Part shown: positions 17,046 to 24,358 of the stretch, piece after piece | Layout: each line of letters opens with the position of its first letter | Numbering within the stretch: position 1 is the first letter of the stretch | Source: an uncultured Verrucomicrobia subdivision 3 bacterium | GTDB taxonomy: Bacteria > Verrucomicrobiota > Verrucomicrobiia > Limisphaerales > UBA11358 | Direction of reading: 5' to 3' | Assembly (NCBI GenBank): GCA_903870815.1 | Contig: CAIQEI010000144.1 | Span: 1 to 33,866, forward strand | Length of the DNA: 33,866 nucleotides | Position numbers and translations under genes: made by a program | Notes under the pieces: generated by a model | Database searches by the model: none | What the model was told of the DNA's origin: nothing | The model's input: only the letters and a program-made list of their open reading frames with translations

Positions 17046-19409
17046 TTGAGTACAGACCATCAACCGCGTCAACCGGAAACGGCCGCCACCTGCCTGGCGC
17101 GCTGCGTTGCCGACGCGTTAGCTGAGGAACCGGGGCTGGAAGCGGTGACGGTGGACGCTACGCATCAGAAAATCTCCGTCGCCACCCTTGGTCGCGCCGA
17201 CGTGGAAAAGCTCACGCAAAAAATTTCCGCCAAGATCCAGTCCGCGCAAAATTCCCCCGCCAGCGAATCCTGCTCGCTTTTTTCCGGCCAGCCGGATTGT
17301 TCGGTCTGCTCTGCGCCGCTCTCCGCAATCGAGCAAAAAAAAATCACCATCCGCCGCGACGCCACGGCCACGACCATTGCCCGCGTCACCTGTCCGACCG
17401 CGCCAAAATTCTGGCGCTGGCGGGACATTCCGTTTCCCAAGGTCGCGCCGCGCGAAATCGAGTTGCACGACGACGACCAGCATATCAACGAGTGGAAAGG
17501 GCAGCTGGTGCTCGCGGTCGCGTGCGGCGTATTTGGTCTGATCGCGGCATTTTTTGTGCCGGCGGAATTCAAAGTATTTGCGTATGCCGCCGCCTATCTC
17601 GCCGGCGCGTATTTTGCCTCCGAGGAAGTGTTGGAGCGGCTTCATAAACGCATCCTCGACGTTCATTTTCTCATGCTCGCGGTCGCTTTTGGCGCGGCCA
17701 GCATCGGCGCCTGGGCGGAAGGCACGACGCTGCTCTTCCTTTTTTCGTTCTCCGGCGCGCTGGAGCATTACGCCTTTGGCCGCACCCAGAAGGAAATCCG
17801 CTCGCTCTTCCGCGACGCGCCCAAAACCGCGACGACGATTGATGCCAACGGGAACGAGACCGAAGTTCCCGTCGAAGAAATTTCCAAGGGTGCACGTTTG
17901 CTTATCAAGCCCGGGGCGCAATTCCCCGTGGATGCGGAAATCGTCAAGGGCAGCACGGGTGCCGACGAATCCAACCTCACTGGCGAGGCCGCGCCGGTGG
18001 AAAAAGCCATCGGCGATACCGCGCTGGCCGGCACTCTCAATCTGTGGGGCGCGGTTGAGGTCATCGTCACGCGGCCGGCGGCGGAAAGCTCGCTGCAAAA
18101 AATCATCACCCTCATCCGCGAGGCGCAGCATCAGAAAGCGCCGGCCCAGCAGTTTGCCGACAAGTTCAGCACGTACTACACCTACGGTGTGCTGGGCCTG
18201 TCGCTGTCGATGTTTTTTGTGTGGTGGCTGGGCTTCCGGCTCGCGCCGTTCACCTCCGTCGTGGCGGAGCATAGCGCCTTCTACCGCACCATGACCCTGC
18301 TGGTCGTGTCGTCGCCGTGCGCGCTGGTGCTGTCCATTCCGTCGGCGGTGCTGGCGGCCATCGCCTGGGCGGCGCGGCACGGCATCCTGTTCCGGGGCGG
18401 CGCGGCGGTGGAAAAACTGGCCGAGATCAACGTCGTCGCCCTCGACAAGACCGGAACGCTCACCACTGGCGAACTGCGCGTGGAGCAGGTGGAAAGCTTT
18501 CCGCCCGGCCGCGAAAACGAGATCGCGCAACTGGCTTACTCGCTGGAAAAACTTTCCACGCATCCGCTTGCCCGCGCCATCACGCGTTACGGCAAGCAAC
18601 AGGCGGTGGTGACGCTGGATTTTTCCCAGTTTGAATCCGTCACCGGCCAGGGCTTGAAGGCGAAGCGCGATGGCAAAGACGTTTTCCTCGGCAAACGCGA
18701 ATGGGTTTTAAACCAATCGCGAAGTGGCGAGCTTACCGAGTTAAAAAATATAATGGCCAAAGTTGGGGACTCGCAGAACTCCTCCCTCAGAACCGATTCC
18801 GAACCCGGCACCTCGGAAGTATGGATCGCCGCCGATGGTTTGCTGGGTCGAGTCGTTTTGCGCGACGACATCCGGCCGCAGTCGGCGGATGTGATGGCGG
18901 AGTTGCGCCGGGAGGGGTTGCACATCGTGGTGTTGACCGGCGACCGCCAGGCCGCCGCCGAACATCTGCGGGTGGAATTAAAGCTCGACGATGTGCGTGC
19001 CGAGCTCAAGCCGGAGCAGAAAGTCGCGGCGATTCAGGAATTTACCGCCGGCGGCAAAAAAGTTGCGATGGTGGGCGACGGCGTGAACGATGCGCCCAGC
19101 TTGGCAGTGGCGCACATCGGCGTGGCGATGGGCGCGCGCGGAGCGGACGCCGCCCTGGAGCAGGCGGATGTGGTGCTGATGAACGACAAGCTGGAAAACT
19201 TTCTCGCCGCCTTCCGTTTGAGTCACCGCGCGCGGAGTATTATCCGGCAGAACTTGTTCATCTCGCTCGGCACGGTCGTGGTGCTGGTGACGTTTGCCCT
19301 GCTCGGCAAAATCCCTCTGACCCTTGGTGTGGTCGGGCACGAAGGCAGCACAGTGGTGGTGGTAATGAACAGCCTGCGCCTCCTCTTTGGCGGTGGGAAG
19401 AAGCTTTAG
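17046..19409 (+). CDS. P1B-4-type metal-exporting P-type ATPase (probable Co/Fe/Zn exporter)
   Basis: The 787-residue protein has the P-type core: actuator loop LTGE, phosphorylation motif DKTGTLT with Asp467, HP motif STHPLARAI, and hinge GDGVNDAPS. The transport-site motifs are SPC (423-425) in the fourth core helix and HEGST (765-769) in the last. The combination SPC plus HEGxT is the P1B-4 signature, known for cobalt and iron(II) export, and differs from CPC copper pumps. The N-terminus is unusual: about 120 soluble residues with C16xxxC20 and a second cluster C-x8-C-x2-C near residues 76-89, possibly a metal sensor. The start is TTG at 17046, as no ATG is available in this frame nearby. 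It is divergent from pckG and has no linked regulator. Confidence 0.88.
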   Translation: MSTDHQPRQPETAATCLARCVADALAEEPGLEAVTVDATHQKISVATLGRADVEKLTQKISAKIQSAQNSPASESCSLFSGQPDCSVCSAPLSAIEQKKITIRRDATATTIARVTCPTAPKFWRWRDIPFPKVAPREIELHDDDQHINEWKGQLVLAVACGVFGLIAAFFVPAEFKVFAYAAAYLAGAYFASEEVLERLHKRILDVHFLMLAVAFGAASIGAWAEGTTLLFLFSFSGALEHYAFGRTQKEIRSLFRDAPKTATTIDANGNETEVPVEEISKGARLLIKPGAQFPVDAEIVKGSTGADESNLTGEAAPVEKAIGDTALAGTLNLWGAVEVIVTRPAAESSLQKIITLIREAQHQKAPAQQFADKFSTYYTYGVLGLSLSMFFVWWLGFRLAPFTSVVAEHSAFYRTMTLLVVSSPCALVLSIPSAVLAAIAWAARHGILFRGGAAVEKLAEINVVALDKTGTLTTGELRVEQVESFPPGRENEIAQLAYSLEKLSTHPLARAITRYGKQQAVVTLDFSQFESVTGQGLKAKRDGKDVFLGKREWVLNQSRSGELTELKNIMAKVGDSQNSSLRTDSEPGTSEVWIAADGLLGRVVLRDDIRPQSADVMAELRREGLHIVVLTGDRQAAAEHLRVELKLDDVRAELKPEQKVAAIQEFTAGGKKVAMVGDGVNDAPSLAVAHIGVAMGARGADAALEQADVVLMNDKLENFLAAFRLSHRARSIIRQNLFISLGTVVVLVTFALLGKIPLTLGVVGHEGSTVVVVMNSLRLLFGGGKKL

Positions 19410-19640
19410 CTGGATTTCTGGTTGCTGGCTGGCAGGATGCGCCGGTGCGAGCGAGGGATATTGGCACCAATAAACCTTGCCACTCGCATTGTCGCCCGCT
19501 AGTCTATTCGCCGATTCGGGACGAATTTTTTCCAATCAGAACATTTGTTCAATTGGCGAACTTATTTTCAATTTCTTGGCTTTGGCGGCTTGCACAAGTT
19601 TATTGAAGGCAATTTGCAAGCATTTGAATTTAAATAGGTT

Positions 19641-19715
19641 GCGCGGTTAGCTCAGTGGTAGAGCATTACCTTGACACGGTAGGGGTCGGAGGTTCGAAAC
19701 CTCCACCGCGCACCA
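19641..19715 (+). tRNA. tRNA-Val (anticodon GAC)
   Basis: The acceptor stem GCGCGGT/ACCGCGC closes perfectly. The D-arm is GCTC...GAGC. The anticodon arm TTACC-TTGACAC-GGTAG gives GAC at 19673-19675. The T-arm is GGAGG-TTCGAAA-CCTCC. Discriminator A is followed by an encoded CCA. It reads GUC/GUU valine codons. Confidence 0.97.
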
Positions 19716-19842
19716 TCTTTTTTATAAGGTTCAGAAACGTTTTCAACACCCGAAAAATTCTAGCTTCCGTCGATATAGCGAATCCGCCCACCTTACGATT
19801 TCCGGGAGATTAATTCATCACTGCAAGGGGAGTTACTTGGAA

Positions 19843-20400
19843 TCAGCCCGCCTTCAAAAATGCGACGATAATCAAACCGACAATGACCAGGCCTACCAAG
19901 ATGCCGATGATAAGGAAGTATTTGTTGGCCTTGTTGGATTTTTTTGAGAAGGCGGCGTTGGTGTCAAAACCAGACGGACGGCCGCCGCCTTGTTCAAGGT
20001 CATTAAGGCTGACACCGCGCGGGATGATCATGGTGGCATCCACCGATTTTTTCGTTTCAGCGGCTTCCGGTCCGCGTGCCTGAGCCGGTGCCTGGGCGGG
20101 GGCGGAATGGGGTTGGCCGTCGTCTATTTTCAACTCAACCTGGCCGAAGCGGAGCATCTGGCCGGGTCGCAAAACAGCCTCAGAAATTTTTTCGCCGTTG
20201 ATGAACGTGCCGTTGGTGGAATTAAGGTCGCGGACCAGGATGTCGGAGCCGTGCAGGAGAATTTCGGCGTGCCGGCTGGAAACGGAGGCATCGGCGATGT
20301 GAAAAGTATTATCCTCCACCCGGCCGACAGTGGTGCGCTCCACATTCAGGTCGAAGGTGCGGCCCGTCATGCCCTGGTTCAGGATAACAAGTTTGGCCAT
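19843..20400 (-). CDS. FHA-domain protein with C-terminal membrane anchor
   Basis: The 185-residue protein has an N-terminal forkhead-associated domain (about 3-92) with the phosphothreonine-binding residues in place: G26-R27, S42-R43-H44 and N63-G64 (STNGTFING). A Pro/Ala-rich linker (about 95-115) contains a short TKKSVDATMIIP segment with a candidate threonine. One transmembrane helix near 158-182 makes it a tail-anchored protein with the FHA domain in the cytoplasm. FHA domains read phosphothreonine marks made by Ser/Thr kinases, but no kinase gene is nearby. The partner is unknown. The start ATG at 20400 has no ribosome binding site. It stands alone between tRNA-Val and carA. Confidence 0.85.
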   Translation of the reverse strand: MAKLVILNQGMTGRTFDLNVERTTVGRVEDNTFHIADASVSSRHAEILLHGSDILVRDLNSTNGTFINGEKISEAVLRPGQMLRFGQVELKIDDGQPHSAPAQAPAQARGPEAAETKKSVDATMIIPRGVSLNDLEQGGGRPSGFDTNAAFSKKSNKANKYFLIIGILVGLVIVGLIIVAFLKAG

Positions 20401-20460
20401 AGATTATTTGAATTGATTATGGGCGCGGCGCGAGTCAAGTCAAACGTAAATCCGGAACGC

Positions 20461-21618
20461 TCATCCACGGCGCTCGATCAGTTGCCGGAATTCCGCGAAT
20501 AGCGGTGTGGAATCATGCGGTCCGGGCGAGGCTTCGGGATGATATTGCACGCAGAACACCGGCTTGGTCTTGTGCCGCAACCCCTCGACCGTCTGGTCAT
20601 TCAAGTTGATCCGATGCACGGCGACGTCCGAGGGCAATGTGTTTGCGTCCACGGCGAACCCGTGGTTCTGTGAGGTGATCTCGACCCGGCCGGATTCCAA
20701 GTCCTTCACCGGCTGGTTGCCGCCGCGATGACCGAATTTGAGCTTAAAGGTTTTCCCGCCGAGCGCCTGGCCGAGAATCTGGTGGCCGAGGCAGATGCCG
20801 AAAATAGGTATCCCGGTATCGAGCAGCAACTTCACTTCGCGGACGATGTAGTTCAGCGCCGCCGGGTCGCCGGGGCCGTTCGAGAGGAAGATTCCCGCCG
20901 GTTTGTGCTTGAGCGCGTCGGCGGCGGTGGCGGTCGCGGGGAGCACTTGCGTGGCGAATCCGTGCTGCCGCAGGCGGCGCAGGATGTTGTATTTCATGCC
21001 GTAGTCGAACGCCACAATCGGAATGTCCGCCACCGGCATCGGCTTGCGGAGGTTGCGCGCTTCGGCGATTTTGTTGCCCCGCACGAGGTCAAACGCGCCG
21101 CTTTGCTCATCCTTTTCGTCCCACTTGAACGCCTGCGGGTGCGTCACTTCCTTCACGTAGTCCACGCCGACGAAGACGAAGTCATTCGCACGTCGGACGG
21201 CCTCGGCGTCAGAAATTGCCTCGGTGGAAATGAAACCGTTGAGCGCGCCGCGCACCCGGAGCTTTTTTGTAAGCGACCGCGTATCAATGCCTTGGATGCC
21301 GGGGATGCCGTTTTTCTCCAGATAATCGGCGAGTGACCAGTCCGCGCGCCAGTTGCTGACGACCGGCGACAGTTCGCGGATGACGAAGCCCGCCGCGTGC
21401 GGCCGCCATGACTCGATGTCCTGCGCGTTGACGCCATAATTGCCGATGAGCGGATAGGTCATCGTCACGATCTGTCCCTTGTAGGACGGGTCGGTGAGGA
21501 TTTCCTGGTAGCCCGTCATGGAAGTGTTGAAACAGACTTCGCCGCACGCCGAGGCGCGTGCGCCAAAACCGGTGCCGTGAAAAATGGAGCCGTCTTCGAG
21601 GGCCAGAATCGCTTTCAT
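20461..21618 (-). CDS. carA: carbamoyl-phosphate synthase small subunit
   Basis: The 385-residue protein is the glutaminase subunit that supplies ammonia to CarB for carbamoyl phosphate, feeding pyrimidine and arginine synthesis. It begins [19 protein letters not shown], with the family block [12 protein letters not shown]. The class I amidotransferase triad is Cys276 (FGICLGHQ), His360 and Glu362 ([12 protein letters not shown]). Length is normal (about 380). No carB follows: the next minus-strand gene is the separate FHA gene after a 60-base gap. The large subunit must therefore be encoded elsewhere. The gene is divergent from the SRPBCC gene, with about 90 bases between them. Confidence 0.96.
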   Translation of the reverse strand: MKAILALEDGSIFHGTGFGARASACGEVCFNTSMTGYQEILTDPSYKGQIVTMTYPLIGNYGVNAQDIESWRPHAAGFVIRELSPVVSNWRADWSLADYLEKNGIPGIQGIDTRSLTKKLRVRGALNGFISTEAISDAEAVRRANDFVFVGVDYVKEVTHPQAFKWDEKDEQSGAFDLVRGNKIAEARNLRKPMPVADIPIVAFDYGMKYNILRRLRQHGFATQVLPATATAADALKHKPAGIFLSNGPGDPAALNYIVREVKLLLDTGIPIFGICLGHQILGQALGGKTFKLKFGHRGGNQPVKDLESGRVEITSQNHGFAVDANTLPSDVAVHRINLNDQTVEGLRHKTKPVFCVQYHPEASPGPHDSTPLFAEFRQLIERRG

Positions 21619-21707
21619 TAAATTCCACGGATGTTAAAGTCGCGCCGCCGCCGGTTCAAGCGCGAAGCGGTTGGCACAAGGGGAATTTTGAGCTACGTTG
21701 TGTGCTT

Positions 21708-22169
21708 GTGACGACGCACATTTTTGAAACCGAACTCTGGCTGCCCGTGCCGCGCGAAAAAGTCTTCCCGTTTTTTGCCGACGCCCGCAATCTGGAAATT
21801 CTCACCCCCCCGTGGCTGAATTTCAAGGTGCTCACGGCCGGTGAAATAGAGATGCGCGTCGGGGCGGTCATCGACTACCAGTTGCGCATCCACGGCCTGC
21901 CCGTTCGGTGGCGCACAGAAATCACCGGCTGGGATCCGCCGTATAGCTTCACCGACGAGCAGCGACGCGGGCCTTATCGCCGCTGGAGCCACACCCACAC
22001 ATTCTCGGAAAAAGATGGCGGCACGCTCTGCCGGGATGAAGTGATCTATGCCGTGCCGGGTGGCGCGGTGGTGAACTGGTTTTTTGTCCGGCACGATGTG
22101 AAAAAGATATTCGCCTACCGCGTCGGGGCCCTGAGAAAATATTTCGAGGTGAAAGCTCAAATCCCATGA
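21708..22169 (+). CDS. SRPBCC-superfamily ligand-binding protein
   Basis: From the GTG at 21708 the 153-residue product (reading VTTHIFETELWLPVPREKVF) matches short bacterial SRPBCC/START-like proteins. Further blocks are FFADARNLEILTPPWLNF, WRTEITGWDPPYSFTDEQ, GPYRRWSHTHTF and VIYAVPGGAV. These are one-domain beta-clamp folds that bind hydrophobic ligands; this subgroup has no assigned reaction. No ATG exists near this N-terminus; a GTG at 21702 is equally possible. The frame upstream to 21558 overlaps carA in antisense and is rejected. The stop overlaps the start of the SOUL gene as ATGA, so the two are probably translated together. No signal peptide is seen. Confidence 0.8.
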   Translation: MTTHIFETELWLPVPREKVFPFFADARNLEILTPPWLNFKVLTAGEIEMRVGAVIDYQLRIHGLPVRWRTEITGWDPPYSFTDEQRRGPYRRWSHTHTFSEKDGGTLCRDEVIYAVPGGAVVNWFFVRHDVKKIFAYRVGALRKYFEVKAQIP

Positions 22170-22744
22170 AAATAATCCTGGCCGTCATTGTCGTGGTCAC
22201 GTTGCTGGCATGGTTGAAAATCGGTTGTGCCAGCGCCCGGGCCGATTATGCCACCGCGCCGTACAAGGTAGTCCGACAGGGTGGAAAATTTGAATTGCGC
22301 GATTACCCGGCGCTGGTCGTGGCCGAAACCACGATGCGCGGCAGGGACAACGGCTTCATGCGGCTGTTCCATTTCATCGGGGGTGAAAACGCCGCCAAGC
22401 AAAAAATCGCCATGACCACGCCGGTGTTCATCAGCCACGCCGACCGTACCAACGCGACCATGGCCTTTGTCATGCCCGCCAATCTGAGTGCCAGCGGCAC
22501 CCCCAAGCCGGACCGGCCGGGTGTGACCGTAAAACAAATCCCCGCCGGACGCTTTGCGGTGCTGCGATTCACCGGCTGGCGCAGCGCCGGCAATTCCGCC
22601 GCCGCCGCTGCGAAGCTGACCGCCTGGGTGGCCCAGGAAAAAATTACGTCGGTGGGTGACCCCATGTTCGCCTATTTCGATCCGCCGTGGACGCTGCCTT
22701 TCCTGCGCCGGAATGAAGTAATGTTTCGAGTGGCGCAGCCGTGA
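22166..22744 (+). CDS. SOUL-family heme-binding-type protein, membrane-anchored or secreted
   Basis: The 192-residue protein has an N-terminal hydrophobic segment (residues 3-18) followed by the SOUL/HEBP fold. Its blocks are YKVVRQGGKFELRDYPALVVAE, FIGGENAAKQKIAMTTPVF, FVMPANL, IPAGRFAVLRFTGW and a closing FAYFDPPWTLPFLRRNEVMF. Members bind heme or related tetrapyrroles, but the bacterial role is uncertain. The segment ends IGC, a poor lipobox because Lys is at -3, so a signal anchor is more likely. Its ATG overlaps the upstream stop (ATGA), linking it with the SRPBCC protein. The region after the stop is the putative island boundary. Confidence 0.85.
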   Translation: MKIILAVIVVVTLLAWLKIGCASARADYATAPYKVVRQGGKFELRDYPALVVAETTMRGRDNGFMRLFHFIGGENAAKQKIAMTTPVFISHADRTNATMAFVMPANLSASGTPKPDRPGVTVKQIPAGRFAVLRFTGWRSAGNSAAAAAKLTAWVAQEKITSVGDPMFAYFDPPWTLPFLRRNEVMFRVAQP

Positions 22745-22753
22745 TGAATTTTG

Positions 22754-22778
22754 ATTGGAGCGGGTGATGGTAATCGAA
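22754..22778. repeat. att-like copy of the tRNA-Gly 3' end (distal)
   Basis: ATTGGAGCGGGTGATGG followed by T and AATCGAA matches 24 of 25 bases of the tRNA-Gly 3' end, including the CCA end and the T-arm side. Similarity stops sharply afterwards. No tRNA can be formed here. Confidence 0.7.
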
Positions 22779-22820
22779 TTCTTGTTAAGGTCTTGTCGCC
22801 ATTAAGCCCCTCGAGATTCA

Positions 22821-22976
22821 ATGTCCAGTCTGCCTGCGTTTTTGAAAAGCAAAAGCATCTGGGCGAGTGAGCCGGGACGCAACAATGTCACAAATTTTTC
22901 CGGACCCGGCAAAATAACGGAACTTCCGCCTGCCATCACCAGAGAGTTTCTTGCAGAATTATTTACTAGGTGCTGA
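22821..22976 (+). CDS. unrecognised 51-codon open frame
   Basis: ATG at 22821 to TGA at 22974-22976 encodes 51 residues starting MSSLPAFLKSKSIW. I recognise no family, signal peptide or membrane segment. It lies inside the putative island, upstream of the kinase gene. It may be chance or a decayed gene. The surrounding 22779-23038 shows nothing else. Confidence 0.15.
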   Translation: MSSLPAFLKSKSIWASEPGRNNVTNFSGPGKITELPPAITREFLAELFTRC

Positions 22977-23038
22977 AAGTAGGTATATTAAGTAATTCGC
23001 GTGACGTGACAAAGGCAACGGCATGAAAAAGAAACTAA

Positions 23039-23396
23039 ATGGAACATCATGAAAACCAAACCGCCCCGGCGCCAGCGACGCTGGTCGCCGCCTCGCGATC
23101 GCCGGTGTTCACTTATGGCGTGGCCGTTCTGATGACGGGGCTGACGCTGCTCGCGCGCCTGGGTCTTTCACCGTGGATTGGCGACGGCCGGCCTTTGCTA
23201 ATCATTTTTTTCGTTCCCATCCTTCTCAGCGCCTATCTTGGCGGGCTGGGACCGGGCTTGGTGGCGACGGCATTGGCCGCCCTCGGCGCGGATTATTATT
23301 TGATTCCAGTCATCCACAGTTTTTCTTTCGAGCGGCCGGTGGATTTTGTGCAATGGGTGTTGCTGGTCGTCTGCGGGGCTCTGGCCAGCGCGCTAA
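23039..23396 (+). pseudogene. 5' part of a split hybrid histidine kinase gene (DUF4118 membrane domain)
   Basis: The ATG at 23039 starts a protein with three to four membrane helices matching the KdpD-type DUF4118 sensor domain: ILLSAYLGGLGPGLVATALAA, then DYYLIPVIHSFSFE and a last helix ending CGALASAL. The kinase frame is broken at 23396, where an IS5-type element enters. Reading then continues through the IS end to a stop at 23476, adding 25 foreign residues and giving a 145-residue product without a catalytic part. Joining the sequence before the IS with that after it restores a continuous frame (…ASALNEALHRARR…). It may still yield a membrane fragment but no kinase. Confidence 0.88.
23394..23396. 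repeat. left target-site duplication TAA of the IS5-type element
   Basis: TAA precedes the left inverted repeat and is repeated at 24356-24358. A 3-bp TNA duplication is typical of the IS1031 group of the IS5 family. Confidence 0.75.
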
Positions 23397-24355
23397 GAGT
23401 CAGTCTGAATAATCCATTTTTCCGGATTGGGGTGCGGTGCACGGAACTGTTGGCTGGTTCGAGAAAGATTTGTTGAAGGAGGGGTTGACATCCGACTGGG
23501 AGTTTGGCGACTCATTTTAAGCGCAGCTTCCGTTGGGGCGTGAAAAACGCCATATATGACACCAGTCTCACGGATGCCCAATGGGCTTACCTCAAACCAA
23601 TGCTGCCCAAACCGGCCAAACGCGGACGCCCGCCAGTGGATCGGCGGCGAATCATCGATGCCATCCTGTATTTGGTTAAGTGTGGTTGCCCGTGGCGTTA
23701 TCTGCCCACAGACTTCCCCCATTGGAAAACGGTTTATCATGTCTTCCGGCAATGGATCGTTAACCATCAGTGGGCGGCGCTCAACGATGCGCTGCGCACG
23801 CTCGTCCGAAAAACTCACAATAAGCGCAGCCGGCCGACGGCGGCGATTCTGGACAGTCAAAGCGTTAAGTCCGCTGGTCACGGCGGCAGCGTCGGCTATG
23901 ACGCCGGCAAGCGGATCAAGGGACGGAAGCGCCATCTGCTGGTGGATACTTTGGGACTGGTGCTCGGCGTGGCTGTGACCCCAGCCAGTACCACCGAACG
24001 CGACGGAGCCCAAATGGTTCTGAGCCGGGTGTTGGGCTGGTTCACTTGGCTTCGCATTCTGTGGGTGGATGGCGGCTACACTGGCGAGTCCTTCGCCAAA
24101 TGGGTCAAAGGACTTCGTCCCAAGCTGGTCGTCACGGTCGTCAAACGCTCCGACTCCACCGTGGGTTTCAAAGTTTTGCCGCGCCGCTGGATTGTGGAAC
24201 GAACCTTCGGCTGGTTGATGCGTCAGCGCCGCCTGGTGCGCGATTATGAAACCACCGCAGCCAGCGCCGAGGCTTGGATCTATATCGCGATGATACGAAT
24301 CCAACTCCGCCGACTGGCTTGATTCCTTATCATTCATGAATTTTCAGACTGACTC
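23397..24355 (+). mobile_element. complete IS5-family insertion sequence, 959 bp
   Basis: The element has 13-bp perfect terminal inverted repeats, GAGTCAGTCTGAA at 23397-23409 and TTCAGACTGACTC at 24343-24355, with partial matching further in. It is flanked by TAA duplications. It contains one intact transposase gene. The GAG start and 3-bp TNA target fit the IS1031 group. Perfect ends and intact target duplications point to a recent insertion. It splits a histidine kinase gene. Confidence 0.93.
23504..24322 (+). CDS. IS5-family DDE transposase
   Basis: The 272-residue transposase carries the N-terminal DUF4096-type block (LTDAQWAYLKPMLPK, GRPPVDRRRIIDAILYLVK). The DDE residues lie in AILDSQSVKS (first Asp), WVDGGYTGE (second Asp) and RRWIVERTFGWLMRQRRLVRDYE (Glu). 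It cuts and joins the IS ends during transposition. The frame is full length. The only in-frame start is TTG at 23504, since a stop lies 18 bases upstream. A GGAGG motif near 23478 is too distant to be decisive. No frameshift is needed, in contrast to some IS5 subgroups. Confidence 0.93.
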   Translation: MATHFKRSFRWGVKNAIYDTSLTDAQWAYLKPMLPKPAKRGRPPVDRRRIIDAILYLVKCGCPWRYLPTDFPHWKTVYHVFRQWIVNHQWAALNDALRTLVRKTHNKRSRPTAAILDSQSVKSAGHGGSVGYDAGKRIKGRKRHLLVDTLGLVLGVAVTPASTTERDGAQMVLSRVLGWFTWLRILWVDGGYTGESFAKWVKGLRPKLVVTVVKRSDSTVGFKVLPRRWIVERTFGWLMRQRRLVRDYETTAASAEAWIYIAMIRIQLRRLA

Positions 24356-24358
24356 TAA
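24356..24358. repeat. right target-site duplication TAA of the IS5-type element
   Basis: TAA directly follows the right inverted repeat and matches the left copy at 23394-23396. Removing the IS and one copy restores the kinase reading frame. Confidence 0.75.

Noticed and set aside
17118-18599. 493-codon open frame antisense to the metal ATPase
   Set aside because: Typical shadow of a high-GC gene; the sense strand has all P-type ATPase motifs.
19582-19620. GCTTGCA/TGCAAGC inverted repeat before tRNA-Val
   Set aside because: Only 7 bp with a loop of about 20 bases; likely chance or part of the tRNA promoter region.
21558-21707. N-terminal extension of the SRPBCC protein
   Set aside because: It is antisense to the start of carA and has no resemblance to the family; the GTG at 21708 begins at the homology.
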